A stretch of 64,000 nucleotides of DNA from JBCCEJ01 sp039030335. GTDB taxonomy: Bacteria; Pseudomonadota; Gammaproteobacteria; HK1. Within the stretch, counting starts at the first letter, position 1. Each line of letters starts with the position of its first letter. Shown piece after piece: positions 7,106 to 15,383 of the stretch. Where the stretch lies: the NCBI GenBank assembly GCA_039030335.1, contig JBCCEJ010000007.1, positions 1 through 64,000 of the forward strand. Reading direction: 5' to 3'. Made by a program: the position numbers and the translations under genes. The notes beneath the pieces are model-generated. The model made no database searches, was not told the DNA's origin, and saw only the letters and a list, made by a program, of their open reading frames with translations.

Positions 7106-9216
7106 ACGCCGTCCTCCGTCGCGGCACCGGGACGGGATGCTTCGAGGCAACCCGCTCGGGACTGCATCACTTGCCAACCACCCGGAATGACGATCGTCGT
7201 GTGTTGGTCTTCCACGATCAGCGGCCCTGTCGCCGGCCCGGCCGCCAGCGCGCTGCGACCGATAACCGGCACGTGCTGATAGGTTTCAGCGAAGTAGACG
7301 CTTCTGGGTTCTGGACCCGTTGCGTCCGCGGCGTGGTCCCGGGCCGGCGGACCGGGCGCGTGCGGTGACGCCAGCTCCTCGCCCAGGCTCTGCCTGGCGC
7401 GCAGACGTAGCGTCATGATCTCCGGCGTAACGCGCCGGTCACAGTGCGCGAAGTTCGACTCGTGCAGATCGTGAAACCTCACGCAGGCCTCCGCGATGGT
7501 GTCAGCGTCAACCGCATCGCCGGGCCACGGGACCTGCAGCTCATAGGCTTGACCGCGGTAGCGCATATCGGCGCTGTAGAGGTAGTCGACGGATTTCGGC
7601 GGGCCCTCCCGGGGTTCGCCAGGGATCCCCATGCGATGCTCCGCAGCGATCGTGAGAGAGTCTCGCAGCCCCCGAAGTGCTCCCGCGCTTTCCGGTATCG
7701 CCGGCAGCAGCCTGGTCGCGGCGAAGTCGTGCATGATGTCCGCGTACAGCATTCCCCAGGCGCTGAGTGTCGCGGCATTTTCCGGGTACAACACCCGGGA
7801 CGCACCGAGTTCGGTCGCGATGTCGGCTGCGTGCAATCCGCCCGCGCCACCGAACGACATCAGCGTGAAGTCGCGCGGGTCGAGACCTTTTTCGAACAGG
7901 CTCAGCCGGATCGCCGCCGCCATCTGTGCGACCGCCACGCGCAGCACCCCCGCCGCCGCGGCGGCATCGTCGAGTTCGAGCGCAGCACCGACATGCGCGC
8001 GCAGCGCTCGCCCGGCGGCGCCGGCATCGAGCTGCATCTCACCGTTGAGAAACGCGTTTGGCGAGAGCCGCCCGAGCGCGACATTGGCATCGGTTACAGT
8101 CGCAGCGGTACCGCCTTTGCCGTAACTCGCCGGTCCGGGTTCGGCGCCCGCGCTCTCCGGTCCCACGCGGACACGGCCGGCGGCATCGACACGGGCGAGG
8201 GAGCCGCCGCCGGCGCTCACCGTGCGGATCTCCGTCATGGGCACCCGCACGGGGCAGTCTGCAATGACGCCTTGCGTCACCTCCCTGGCCTGCCCGTGTT
8301 GGACGACGCAGACGTCGAAACTGGTACCCCCCATGTCGATGCCGACGACGTTCTCTACCCCCGCCGCACGTCCCAGCGTTTGCACGGCCAGGGCGCCGCC
8401 GGCAGGCCCGGATAACAGCAGCCTGACCGGCGTATCGGCTGCCTGCCGGGGTGTCAGTACGCCGCCGTTCGACTGAAACAGGAACAGCTCGGCGGCGATG
8501 CCCGCTGCGTGGAGGCGCGCGGCGAGTCTGCGCACGTACCGGCCGACCACCGGCATCAGGGCGGCGTTCAGCACGGTTGTCGAGGTGCGCTCGAATTCGC
8601 GCAGCTCGGGGCTCACGGCATGGCTCGTGCAGACATTGAGATCGGGCAATGCTTCACCGAGGGCCTCGGCCAGCTGCTGCTCGTGTTCGGGGTTGGCGTA
8701 GGCGTGCAGCAGGCACACCGCCACGGCGTCGGCGCCGCTCGCGCGGACAGACTCGATGGTCCGTGCCAGCGAGTCGCAGGATACCGGCCTCTCGATACCG
8801 CCGTCGGCGCGGGTTCGCTCGTCGACCCCAAAGCGCAGATGTCGGGGTACGAGTACGGTCCGTGGCTCGGCGAGCGCGGCGTATACCTCCGAGCGAACGT
8901 GCCGGCCAATTTCCAGGACGTCTTCAAACCCGGCCGTCGTCACGAGCGCGGTCTGCGCGAGCTTGCGTTCCAATACCGCGTTGGTCGCGATCGTCGTCCC
9001 GTGCATCAGTGTGTCGATATCGGCCACGTCGAAGCCGACCCGAGCGGCCGCCGCCTGCAGTCCGTCCACGATGCCGATCCCAGGATCGTCGGGCGTCGTT
9101 GGGGTCTTGTAAGATGCCGCGCGGCCGGAAGCCAATTCCAACAGCTGTATATCCGTGAACGTCCCACCGACGTCCACGGCGGCTCGCCAGCCGCCTGATC
9201 GCTCCCGGATCGACAT
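7102..9216 (-). CDS. hyuA: Hydantoinase A/oxoprolinase family subunit
   Basis: A 704-residue ASKHA-fold ATPase subunit. The N-terminal phosphate loop AVDVGGTFTDIQLL, the HGTTIATNAVLERK motif, LLSGPAGGALA and VVGIDMGGTSFDV (second phosphate loop) are all present. A C-terminal hydantoinase-A beta domain includes PVIGRSAL and GPLIVEDQHTTIVIPGG. The start at 9216 has GGAGGAG five bases upstream; two earlier in-frame ATGs lack such a site. It is expected to form a complex with HyuB to hydrolyse a cyclic amide or carboxylate with ATP. The length is normal for the family. Confidence 0.87.
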   Translation of the reverse strand: MSIRERSGGWRAAVDVGGTFTDIQLLELASGRAASYKTPTTPDDPGIGIVDGLQAAAARVGFDVADIDTLMHGTTIATNAVLERKLAQTALVTTAGFEDVLEIGRHVRSEVYAALAEPRTVLVPRHLRFGVDERTRADGGIERPVSCDSLARTIESVRASGADAVAVCLLHAYANPEHEQQLAEALGEALPDLNVCTSHAVSPELREFERTSTTVLNAALMPVVGRYVRRLAARLHAAGIAAELFLFQSNGGVLTPRQAADTPVRLLLSGPAGGALAVQTLGRAAGVENVVGIDMGGTSFDVCVVQHGQAREVTQGVIADCPVRVPMTEIRTVSAGGGSLARVDAAGRVRVGPESAGAEPGPASYGKGGTAATVTDANVALGRLSPNAFLNGEMQLDAGAAGRALRAHVGAALELDDAAAAAGVLRVAVAQMAAAIRLSLFEKGLDPRDFTLMSFGGAGGLHAADIATELGASRVLYPENAATLSAWGMLYADIMHDFAATRLLPAIPESAGALRGLRDSLTIAAEHRMGIPGEPREGPPKSVDYLYSADMRYRGQAYELQVPWPGDAVDADTIAEACVRFHDLHESNFAHCDRRVTPEIMTLRLRARQSLGEELASPHAPGPPARDHAADATGPEPRSVYFAETYQHVPVIGRSALAAGPATGPLIVEDQHTTIVIPGGWQVMQSRAGCLEASRPGAATEDGV

Positions 9217-9247
9217 CGCTCCTCCGGTCCTCATTTTTTGCCATAAC

Positions 9248-9433
9248 TCAGACGGCGACGCAGACGCCATCGACGGCGAGAGTAGCGCCGCTCACGATGG
9301 ACGCCTCGTCGCTCACCAGAACCAAAGCGCAGTTCGCGCCTTCAAATACGAATCGCCGCGCAAAGGCCGCGCCGACACCAGAGCCGGCACCGGTTGACAT
9401 AGCCAACCCGCACGGCGGTCTCGCCATCGTCAT
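9248..9433 (-). pseudogene. Internally deleted short-chain dehydrogenase remnant
   Basis: The reading joins two hallmark SDR pieces with nothing between them. STGAGSGVGAAFARRFVFEG is the N-terminal cofactor-binding TGxxxGxG region. LVSDEASIVSGATLAVDG is the C-terminal LASDEASxxTGxxLxVDGG region. About 170-190 residues, including the catalytic Ser-Tyr-Lys, are missing. The N-terminus is also odd. This is best read as a fossil SDR left by an internal deletion, directly upstream of hyuA on the same strand; the intact gene may have belonged to the same pathway. Confidence 0.65.
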
Positions 9434-9562
9434 GAGATGCGCGCCGGGTTCCGCCCGGGCCATTTTGGTGCGCCGGGTGCCGGGATTGACATCCCATGCC
9501 CGTAGCCCCACCTTTGCTTGGTTGGAAAGGCAGCATTCCGGCTTGGCCGGAGGAGTTCCCGC

Positions 9563-10492
9563 ATGAGCCTGACGGCCGAAACGCGTAGCCGCATCGAAGA
9601 CATTGTTGCATCAAACCGGGTCGTGCTGTTCATGAAAGGCACGCCGCAGCAGCCTCAGTGTGGCTTCTCAGCGCGCACCGTCGGCATTCTTCAGCGAGTG
9701 GTGGGTGACGACTTCGGCAGCTACAACGTGCTCGCGGACCAGGAAGTTCGCGAGGGTATCAAGACCTTCTCCGACTGGCCCACGATTCCCCAGCTGTACG
9801 TCGACGGTGAGTTCCACGGCGGATGCGATCTCATCACGGAGATGTTCAACCGCGGCGACCTGCACCAGTTGTTCGGACTCCCGGAACCCGATCGGACGCC
9901 GCCGGAGATCACTATAACTGACGGTGCACTGGAGATTATTCGCGGCGCCCTGGACAGCAATCCGGGGATGTTCGTGCACTTGAGTATCGATGCCAACTGG
10001 TCTCACGATTTTCGTCTGGGTCCGATGCAGGGGCATGAGATTCGTACCGAGTCGAACGGCATCACCGTGCTCATGGATTTGGAGTCAGCCTCCAAGGCGC
10101 GTGGTCTCGAGCTCGACGCGGTCGAGAACTTCGGTGGTACGAGTCTTCACGTCAACAACCCGAACATGCCGCCGCCGGTACAGGACTCCAGCCCTTCCGA
10201 CATCAAGGCGATGCTGGACGCGGGTGAGATTCTTGAACTCATCGATGTGCGCACTGATGACGAGCGTGCCAGGGCTGCGATAGAAGGCTCCAGCATGCTC
10301 GATCAGGCCGAGCTGGCGCGTCTCGAAGCCTTGCCGAAAGATACCCGGCTCGTGCTGTATTGCCACACCGGAGTGCGCAGTGCCCAGGCAGGCGAGCACT
10401 TCCGGAACCTGGGCTTCACCGATGTGCACAACTTGAGCGGCGGCATCGACGCCTGGTCGAAGGAAGTGGACACGAGCGTTCCGCGCTACTGA
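9563..10492 (+). CDS. Grx4 monothiol glutaredoxin-A-type-rhodanese fusion
   Basis: A 309-residue three-domain protein. Residues 1-105 are a Grx4-type glutaredoxin with the CGFS active site (C33), plus WPTIPQLY and GGCDLI, which bind glutathione and an Fe-S cluster. Residues ~112-200 resemble an A-type (IscA/HesB) Fe-S carrier, TDGALEIIRGAL to LHVNNPNMP, but the cysteines of that family are absent. Residues ~205-309 are a rhodanese domain with active-site C267 in YCHTGVRSAQAG. The likely role is Fe-S cluster trafficking or sulfur transfer. GGAGG precedes the ATG at 9563. Similar long Grx4 proteins are known in some gammaproteobacteria, but I cannot check how widespread this exact form is. Confidence 0.85.
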   Translation: MSLTAETRSRIEDIVASNRVVLFMKGTPQQPQCGFSARTVGILQRVVGDDFGSYNVLADQEVREGIKTFSDWPTIPQLYVDGEFHGGCDLITEMFNRGDLHQLFGLPEPDRTPPEITITDGALEIIRGALDSNPGMFVHLSIDANWSHDFRLGPMQGHEIRTESNGITVLMDLESASKARGLELDAVENFGGTSLHVNNPNMPPPVQDSSPSDIKAMLDAGEILELIDVRTDDERARAAIEGSSMLDQAELARLEALPKDTRLVLYCHTGVRSAQAGEHFRNLGFTDVHNLSGGIDAWSKEVDTSVPRY

Positions 10493-10880
10493 ACTCGCAG
10501 CCCGGCTGCGCAGACTCTCTCTGCGCGTCCGCGCCTGCTTTAGTCACACCCCGCCCGACTGCATAAGCGGCTGATCACCGCCGGTCACGGGCTGCATGGG
10601 ATGGCCCGGCGCCGGCCGTTACCTCGACGCCCCTCCCGCGTGCCGCCGCCGCCTTGTCGGTAGACACGGCGCTTGCTCTGCCATTCGTTTTCCCGCATCG
10701 ACCCCGTGCCGCCATCCGCATCGTTTGCGTAGAAGCAGTGCCTTTGCCCCGCCTCGCAATACGGTCGCCAGAATTGGTCGGCACGCTGTGGCAAGGTTGG
10801 CCGAACACGGTACAGCGCGGGACGCCCATGCCGATGCGGTGCCGGCCCGGCGAGTTCATTAGACGGAGCCCTGGACGACG
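10493..10880. other. Intergenic, mostly featureless
   Basis: 388 bases between the glutaredoxin fusion and the giant repeat gene. GCGCAG (10508-10513) and CTGCGC (10521-10526) can form a 6-bp stem with a 7-nt loop as a weak terminator candidate. Arginine-rich open frames on both strands look like GC-bias shadows. The promoter of the downstream operon should lie here, but I see no convincing -35/-10 pair. Confidence 0.35.
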
Positions 10881-13800
10881 ATGAGAGTGACGCGCTGGTT
10901 CTTCCTGACGGTGTTGCTTGCGGCGGCGGCGAGTCGCGCTGCGACGGTCGATACGGAGACCGCGGGGTCGCGTGCGCAGCTCGCGCCGTTAGAGGCGGCT
11001 GGCACCGGCGTCTGGGCCGCCGTGCTGACCGTTCCGGAGGTCGGTTTCTACTCTGTTCAAGTGCGAGGCGGCCCCGGCGTCGAGGTCCGCCTGCGCGGCC
11101 GGATGACGGGGCCGCAGCGGTGGCACACCGCGCCGGAAGGCGCGCCCGGCGCGCGGATCGATAGTCTGTTGGACGCGGGCTCTTACGTGCTGGACGTGCG
11201 CAGCCCGGGCGGCAATCAGACGCAGGCACCCAAGGCCACCATCGCTCGCGCCACTGAACGTAATGCTGCCGATGCCCCGTGGCCCGCCCCAGGTGCAGGA
11301 GTGTCCACGACATTGGCGGATGGGGAGCTCCGCAGCTACTGGCTGACGCTGCGCACCGACCGCGTCGTCACTGTGCAGGCAGCCGGGCGGGCCCTCACGG
11401 ATGTGCGGGTGTTCCGGGACGGCATCTGGGTCATGCCCGACCGACGCGAGCGGGTCCGGTCCACGCCAACCGCCGGCGCCCCGCTTATACAACTCTCAAT
11501 TACACTGATGTTGCCGGCGGGTCGGTACCGGATTAGTGCCGTTGGGGCTCGGCCGCTGGCCTGGACGCAGGACGCAGACCAGTTTCCACTGCACCTGCGC
11601 ACCGGCTTCGTGCGCGTCGCGGCAAACCAGCGCACGCGCCGTACGCTCTCCCCGTTCGGTGCCGATCACTTCCTGGTGCCGCAAAGCGCGAACCTCGCGC
11701 GGGTAGAATTCGCCGTGCCGGCCGAGGCGTCGCTGCGCGTACAGGCATACGCACAGCAATGGCCTTTCAAGCGGGCTGGTGAACTGCGTGAGCTCACCCG
11801 TAAACAACGCATCCCGATGCTGGAGATTCGGCCCCGTGGCCGACCAGGCTTTGCGTCCGCGGACGACTATCGATTCGATCTGGTCACGGTACGCGGCGAG
11901 CCTGGCACGGGCTACGTTCTGCAGACCGCTCGCGCCTCGCGTCGCCAGTCGGTAACGACGCCCGGCTTCTACCGGGTTCAGGCATTGCCGATCGGTGCGG
12001 CCCGTGACCACGCGCCTGTAACGGGACTCGCCTTTTCGGGACCGCGCAGTCAACAGCGCCACGGGTTGGCCGCGTCGGGCGCCGTGCAGCTCACGCCTGG
12101 CAGTCATTTCGTGCGCCAGTTCAATCTCGAGAGGGCCACGGAGTTCTTCGTGCGCGTGGTCGCGGACGGGCGCTACCGGTTCAGCGGCTCCGGGGCCGAA
12201 GCGGCCTATGCGATCAAGCCGTATGGTCGTCCCAGCAAGGGCAAGTGGCGCGAACAAAGCCCCGACAGCGACGGAACCCTGGAGCTGACGCGGGGTTACT
12301 ACCGGCTGTACGTGCGCCCCGATCTGCCGGGTGTACACCAGATGACGATCGGCGGCGCGGCTGCCGATACGACCCGTCAGCGCGCCTTGCCGACGGCCGT
12401 GGGGTACGACGCTATCGAAGTCAAACCAGAACACGAAGCGATTATCAGCAACGCTGACGCCGCGGACGCGGTCGGACTTAGCATTCGGAAGCTCCCCATC
12501 GAACTCGCGCAGCCGTTGCCTGTGTTGCTCGACCCCGGCGAGAGCGTCGAGATCCCGGTTTCGGTGGACGTAGCGGGCGTCCTGCGTTTCGAAGCCTGGG
12601 ACGGCGGCGATGGCGTAACGTTGATGACAGTTGCCGAAAACGGACAGCGCGGCGCGGAAGGCCGCGAGCTCGCCGTCGTGCCTGGCGTGACCGTGACGTC
12701 CGTGCGCTCCCATCGCCTTGCGCCGCTGGCTGGTTTGCTTACCTTCTCACCGGGCGCCGAGCCGGACATGCCGGCCGCGCCGCCCCCCGAGTATCGCCGA
12801 CTGCCCTTGAACGGGCCCATTCAGGCGCACATCAAAGACGGGCTCGGCGAGCGGTTCCTCGTGACGGTCCCGCGCAGCGGGTACTACGGCTTGCGCAGCG
12901 CGGGCGTGCTGGCGCTGCGAGCTGCACTGCATACTCGGGCGCGAGCCGGGCTGGTCGACGCTCCGAGTGCCGCGCCGGGCGCCGCGGGCCGGAATTTCGC
13001 CTGGCACGGTTGGCTTAGCGCCGGCGACTATCATCTCGACGTGACACCGCAAGGCAGCAGTCGGGGGCTGGCCACGCTCGCATTCGTGCACCTGCCACCG
13101 GCCGTTGGCGGTAGTGTCACCGAAGATCGGAGCGCGGCGGTTTCGCTCGCATCGAACGACTCTGCATCAACGTCGAGGCCGCTCTGGCGATTCCAGGTCG
13201 ACGTGCCGGTCGCCGGGCGCTATCGCTTACGCGCAATGGAAGGCGACCAGCGTCACCCGTTTACATTGATGGATCCGCAGGGATGGCCCGTCACCGTCCC
13301 GTTCGCGTCCGGCGAGGCCGTCCTGGATCTGGATCCCGGGGCGCACGTATTGATCGTCGCGCCTGCGCGCCGCGCCCGGCGTCTGGTAGTCGAACTCGTG
13401 CCTGAACCAGCCGCGGCCGTACGCGAAGGACATGGTCCGCACGAGTTGACGCTGCCGAGCGTAGTCACGCATCGGTGGCACGATGATGGTCCCGATCTGT
13501 GGACGTTTGAGCTGGATGCGCCCGGGACTCTGGTCGTCGACTTGAACGCCGGCATGCACGCCGATCTACGGCATGCGGATGGCACTGTACCCGAAGCTCC
13601 GCGGGCGCTATTCGCCTCCGGATCGTTCGCACTGCCCGCGGGCCGGTACGCGTTGCGGGTCAGACATCCGCGTCGGGCCAATCGCACGGACTACACCTTG
13701 CGTGTCAGCACTCGCGAACTGCTTCCCGGGCAGCGTCGACGCGTATCGCTACCCGTGCGCATTCCGCTGGTGGTACCAGAGAACGGTCAACTTCGCGTGC

Positions 13801-15383
13801 ATTCGACCGGGCCCGCGGATACGCGCGCCTTCCTCCATCGTGAGCGGCCGGTCGCAGAGGGATCGCGGCACGTCGAGATAGCGCGTGTCGATGACAATGG
13901 CGCCGACTGGAACTTCGCGTTGCACGGCCGGTTTCCGCCAGGACGGTACGAGCTCGAGCTGCGCGGATCGCCCGGCCGTTCCAGGGAGACCACCGTAGTC
14001 ATGCTGGCGGCCGGAAACGACGACGCGCGCGCGCGCGGCCAGGCGGTTGCGCCAGCCACGCTCGAACTCGCCGGCGGTCGGGAGCTGAGCGTGGAGATGA
14101 AGCCAGGTACGACGCGCACGGTCTCGGTACCGCCGGGCCCGGGTCTCGTCGTCGCCAGATCGTCCGGGACTGCCTGGCGGTTGACCGCGCCCGGTCTCGC
14201 GGCCGTGTCGGGCGGCAACGTCTCGGCGCTCGCCTACGAGTCACCGCCCGCCCGCATCACGCTGAGCGGTACGGCGAGCCGCGTCGAGAGCGTGAGGCTG
14301 CGCCACGTCGCGATGACCGCCGGGCCCGCGGTGCCCGTGACGGGCGGGCAGATTGCACTCGAACCGAACCGGACGCGGCGCTTCACGTTGCCGCCAGCCG
14401 ACCGCGCGACCGGGCCCTGGCGTCGGGTCACCTTCGAGTTGCCGGCCGGGGTTTACGCGTTCGTCGCGGGGCAGACGGTGGGCGGAGTGCGTCCGGGGCG
14501 CTTTAGCCTCGATACGGACGCCGACGGCTTCCGGGTGGCGAACCTGTCTGCGTCGATACGGCACGTCGGGGTCAGCCTTAGCGCCGTTAAGTCGGCGCAG
14601 CTGCGCTTCGTCCGGGCATCCGGGCCGGGTCGCTGGCGCCCGCTGATGCCGCATCCATTGAAAGCGGCGGGCGCAGGCGTCGTAGCCGATGAGGACATCG
14701 GGGAGATCAGCCTGGGAACAGGTTTGACGGTGGCCTGGACCGAGCACCCCGGGCTCTGGTCCAGCTTGCCCGCTTTGAAGTACGCCGCAGGGTCCGTGGC
14801 CCCGCTCGCTGTGTCGGATGCGGGCGGCACGGTTGTGATGCGGGATGCGCAACCCCGGTTGCTGACGGTGCGCGCACCGCTTCCGGTGCTTTTGAGAATG
14901 CAGGACGCGGCAGGTTCTGGTCACGCGCTGATAAGCGAGGGCGTGAAACGATTCGTCGTGCCCGCTGGCAAAGTCCGATTGGACATCCTGACGCTACTCG
15001 GACCAACCGATGTGCAGCTCTCGTCCATCGCGGCGACTGATCTGGTCGAAGGACTGACCGCGCCGCAGGTGCTCGCCAGCGGCGCCATGGCGCTCTATCA
15101 ATTCGAACTCGGTACCGGGCGGCACATCGGACTCGGCCTCAGCTCCGAAACGGCCGCGCTCCGGTTGCAGCTGCTGGATGCGGCCGGCGCGCCGCTCGCA
15201 GAAGCGGCAAACCTGACCCGCCGGCTACCAGCCGGGCAGTACCTGGTTGCCGTCAGGAACAGCGGTCCGGTGGCCGCGACGTTGCGCGTCGCGCTGGTTG
15301 GGACCATCACGCCGGATCTGCCCCCCGATGAGGTCGTCCAGGGGTTCTTGCGCAGGGCGCTGGCTCAGGGCGTCAAACCATGA
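10881..15383 (+). CDS. Giant secreted beta-repeat protein, unknown function
   Basis: A 1500-residue protein with a signal peptide (RWFFLTVLLAAAASRAATVD, probable signal peptidase I site). No catalytic domain is recognised. The mature part looks like 10-13 diverged all-beta modules of ~80-120 residues. Many close with the pattern L-x-[AP]-G-x-Y-x-L-x-V: LDAGSYVLDV near residue 97, LPAGRYRISA near 211, LTRGYYRLYV near 469, LSAGDYHLDV near 711, LPAGRYALRV near 918, FPPGRYELEL near 1017, LPAGQYLVAV near 1449. This resembles bacterial pre-peptidase C-terminal (PPC-like) sandwiches. The stop overlaps the start of the alpha-2-macroglobulin gene by four bases, so it is probably a periplasmic partner of that protein and PBP1C. 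The product was not recognised as a named family. Confidence 0.8.
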   Translation: MRVTRWFFLTVLLAAAASRAATVDTETAGSRAQLAPLEAAGTGVWAAVLTVPEVGFYSVQVRGGPGVEVRLRGRMTGPQRWHTAPEGAPGARIDSLLDAGSYVLDVRSPGGNQTQAPKATIARATERNAADAPWPAPGAGVSTTLADGELRSYWLTLRTDRVVTVQAAGRALTDVRVFRDGIWVMPDRRERVRSTPTAGAPLIQLSITLMLPAGRYRISAVGARPLAWTQDADQFPLHLRTGFVRVAANQRTRRTLSPFGADHFLVPQSANLARVEFAVPAEASLRVQAYAQQWPFKRAGELRELTRKQRIPMLEIRPRGRPGFASADDYRFDLVTVRGEPGTGYVLQTARASRRQSVTTPGFYRVQALPIGAARDHAPVTGLAFSGPRSQQRHGLAASGAVQLTPGSHFVRQFNLERATEFFVRVVADGRYRFSGSGAEAAYAIKPYGRPSKGKWREQSPDSDGTLELTRGYYRLYVRPDLPGVHQMTIGGAAADTTRQRALPTAVGYDAIEVKPEHEAIISNADAADAVGLSIRKLPIELAQPLPVLLDPGESVEIPVSVDVAGVLRFEAWDGGDGVTLMTVAENGQRGAEGRELAVVPGVTVTSVRSHRLAPLAGLLTFSPGAEPDMPAAPPPEYRRLPLNGPIQAHIKDGLGERFLVTVPRSGYYGLRSAGVLALRAALHTRARAGLVDAPSAAPGAAGRNFAWHGWLSAGDYHLDVTPQGSSRGLATLAFVHLPPAVGGSVTEDRSAAVSLASNDSASTSRPLWRFQVDVPVAGRYRLRAMEGDQRHPFTLMDPQGWPVTVPFASGEAVLDLDPGAHVLIVAPARRARRLVVELVPEPAAAVREGHGPHELTLPSVVTHRWHDDGPDLWTFELDAPGTLVVDLNAGMHADLRHADGTVPEAPRALFASGSFALPAGRYALRVRHPRRANRTDYTLRVSTRELLPGQRRRVSLPVRIPLVVPENGQLRVHSTGPADTRAFLHRERPVAEGSRHVEIARVDDNGADWNFALHGRFPPGRYELELRGSPGRSRETTVVMLAAGNDDARARGQAVAPATLELAGGRELSVEMKPGTTRTVSVPPGPGLVVARSSGTAWRLTAPGLAAVSGGNVSALAYESPPARITLSGTASRVESVRLRHVAMTAGPAVPVTGGQIALEPNRTRRFTLPPADRATGPWRRVTFELPAGVYAFVAGQTVGGVRPGRFSLDTDADGFRVANLSASIRHVGVSLSAVKSAQLRFVRASGPGRWRPLMPHPLKAAGAGVVADEDIGEISLGTGLTVAWTEHPGLWSSLPALKYAAGSVAPLAVSDAGGTVVMRDAQPRLLTVRAPLPVLLRMQDAAGSGHALISEGVKRFVVPAGKVRLDILTLLGPTDVQLSSIAATDLVEGLTAPQVLASGAMALYQFELGTGRHIGLGLSSETAALRLQLLDAAGAPLAEAANLTRRLPAGQYLVAVRNSGPVAATLRVALVGTITPDLPPDEVVQGFLRRALAQGVKP
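11160..15265 (+). repeat. Diverged tandem PPC-like modules in the giant protein
   Basis: The coding region between these points repeats a protein-level pattern rather than a DNA-level one. A strand of the form F-x-V-x-x-P-x-x-G-x-Y/L begins a module, and L-x-[AP]-G-x-Y-x-L-x-V ends it. At least nine endings are recognisable. The spacing is irregular and DNA identity is low, so the array is old and not prone to recent slippage. Confidence 0.5.

Noticed and set aside
10596..10862. 88-residue open frame before the giant repeat gene
   Set aside because: Arg/Pro-rich, no domain, no ribosome-binding site; likely noncoding promoter region.
11496..12713. Long 405-residue open frame antisense to the giant repeat gene
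   Set aside because: It has no domain, no ribosome-binding site and an Arg/Gly-rich composition typical of GC-bias shadow frames opposite a clear coding gene.
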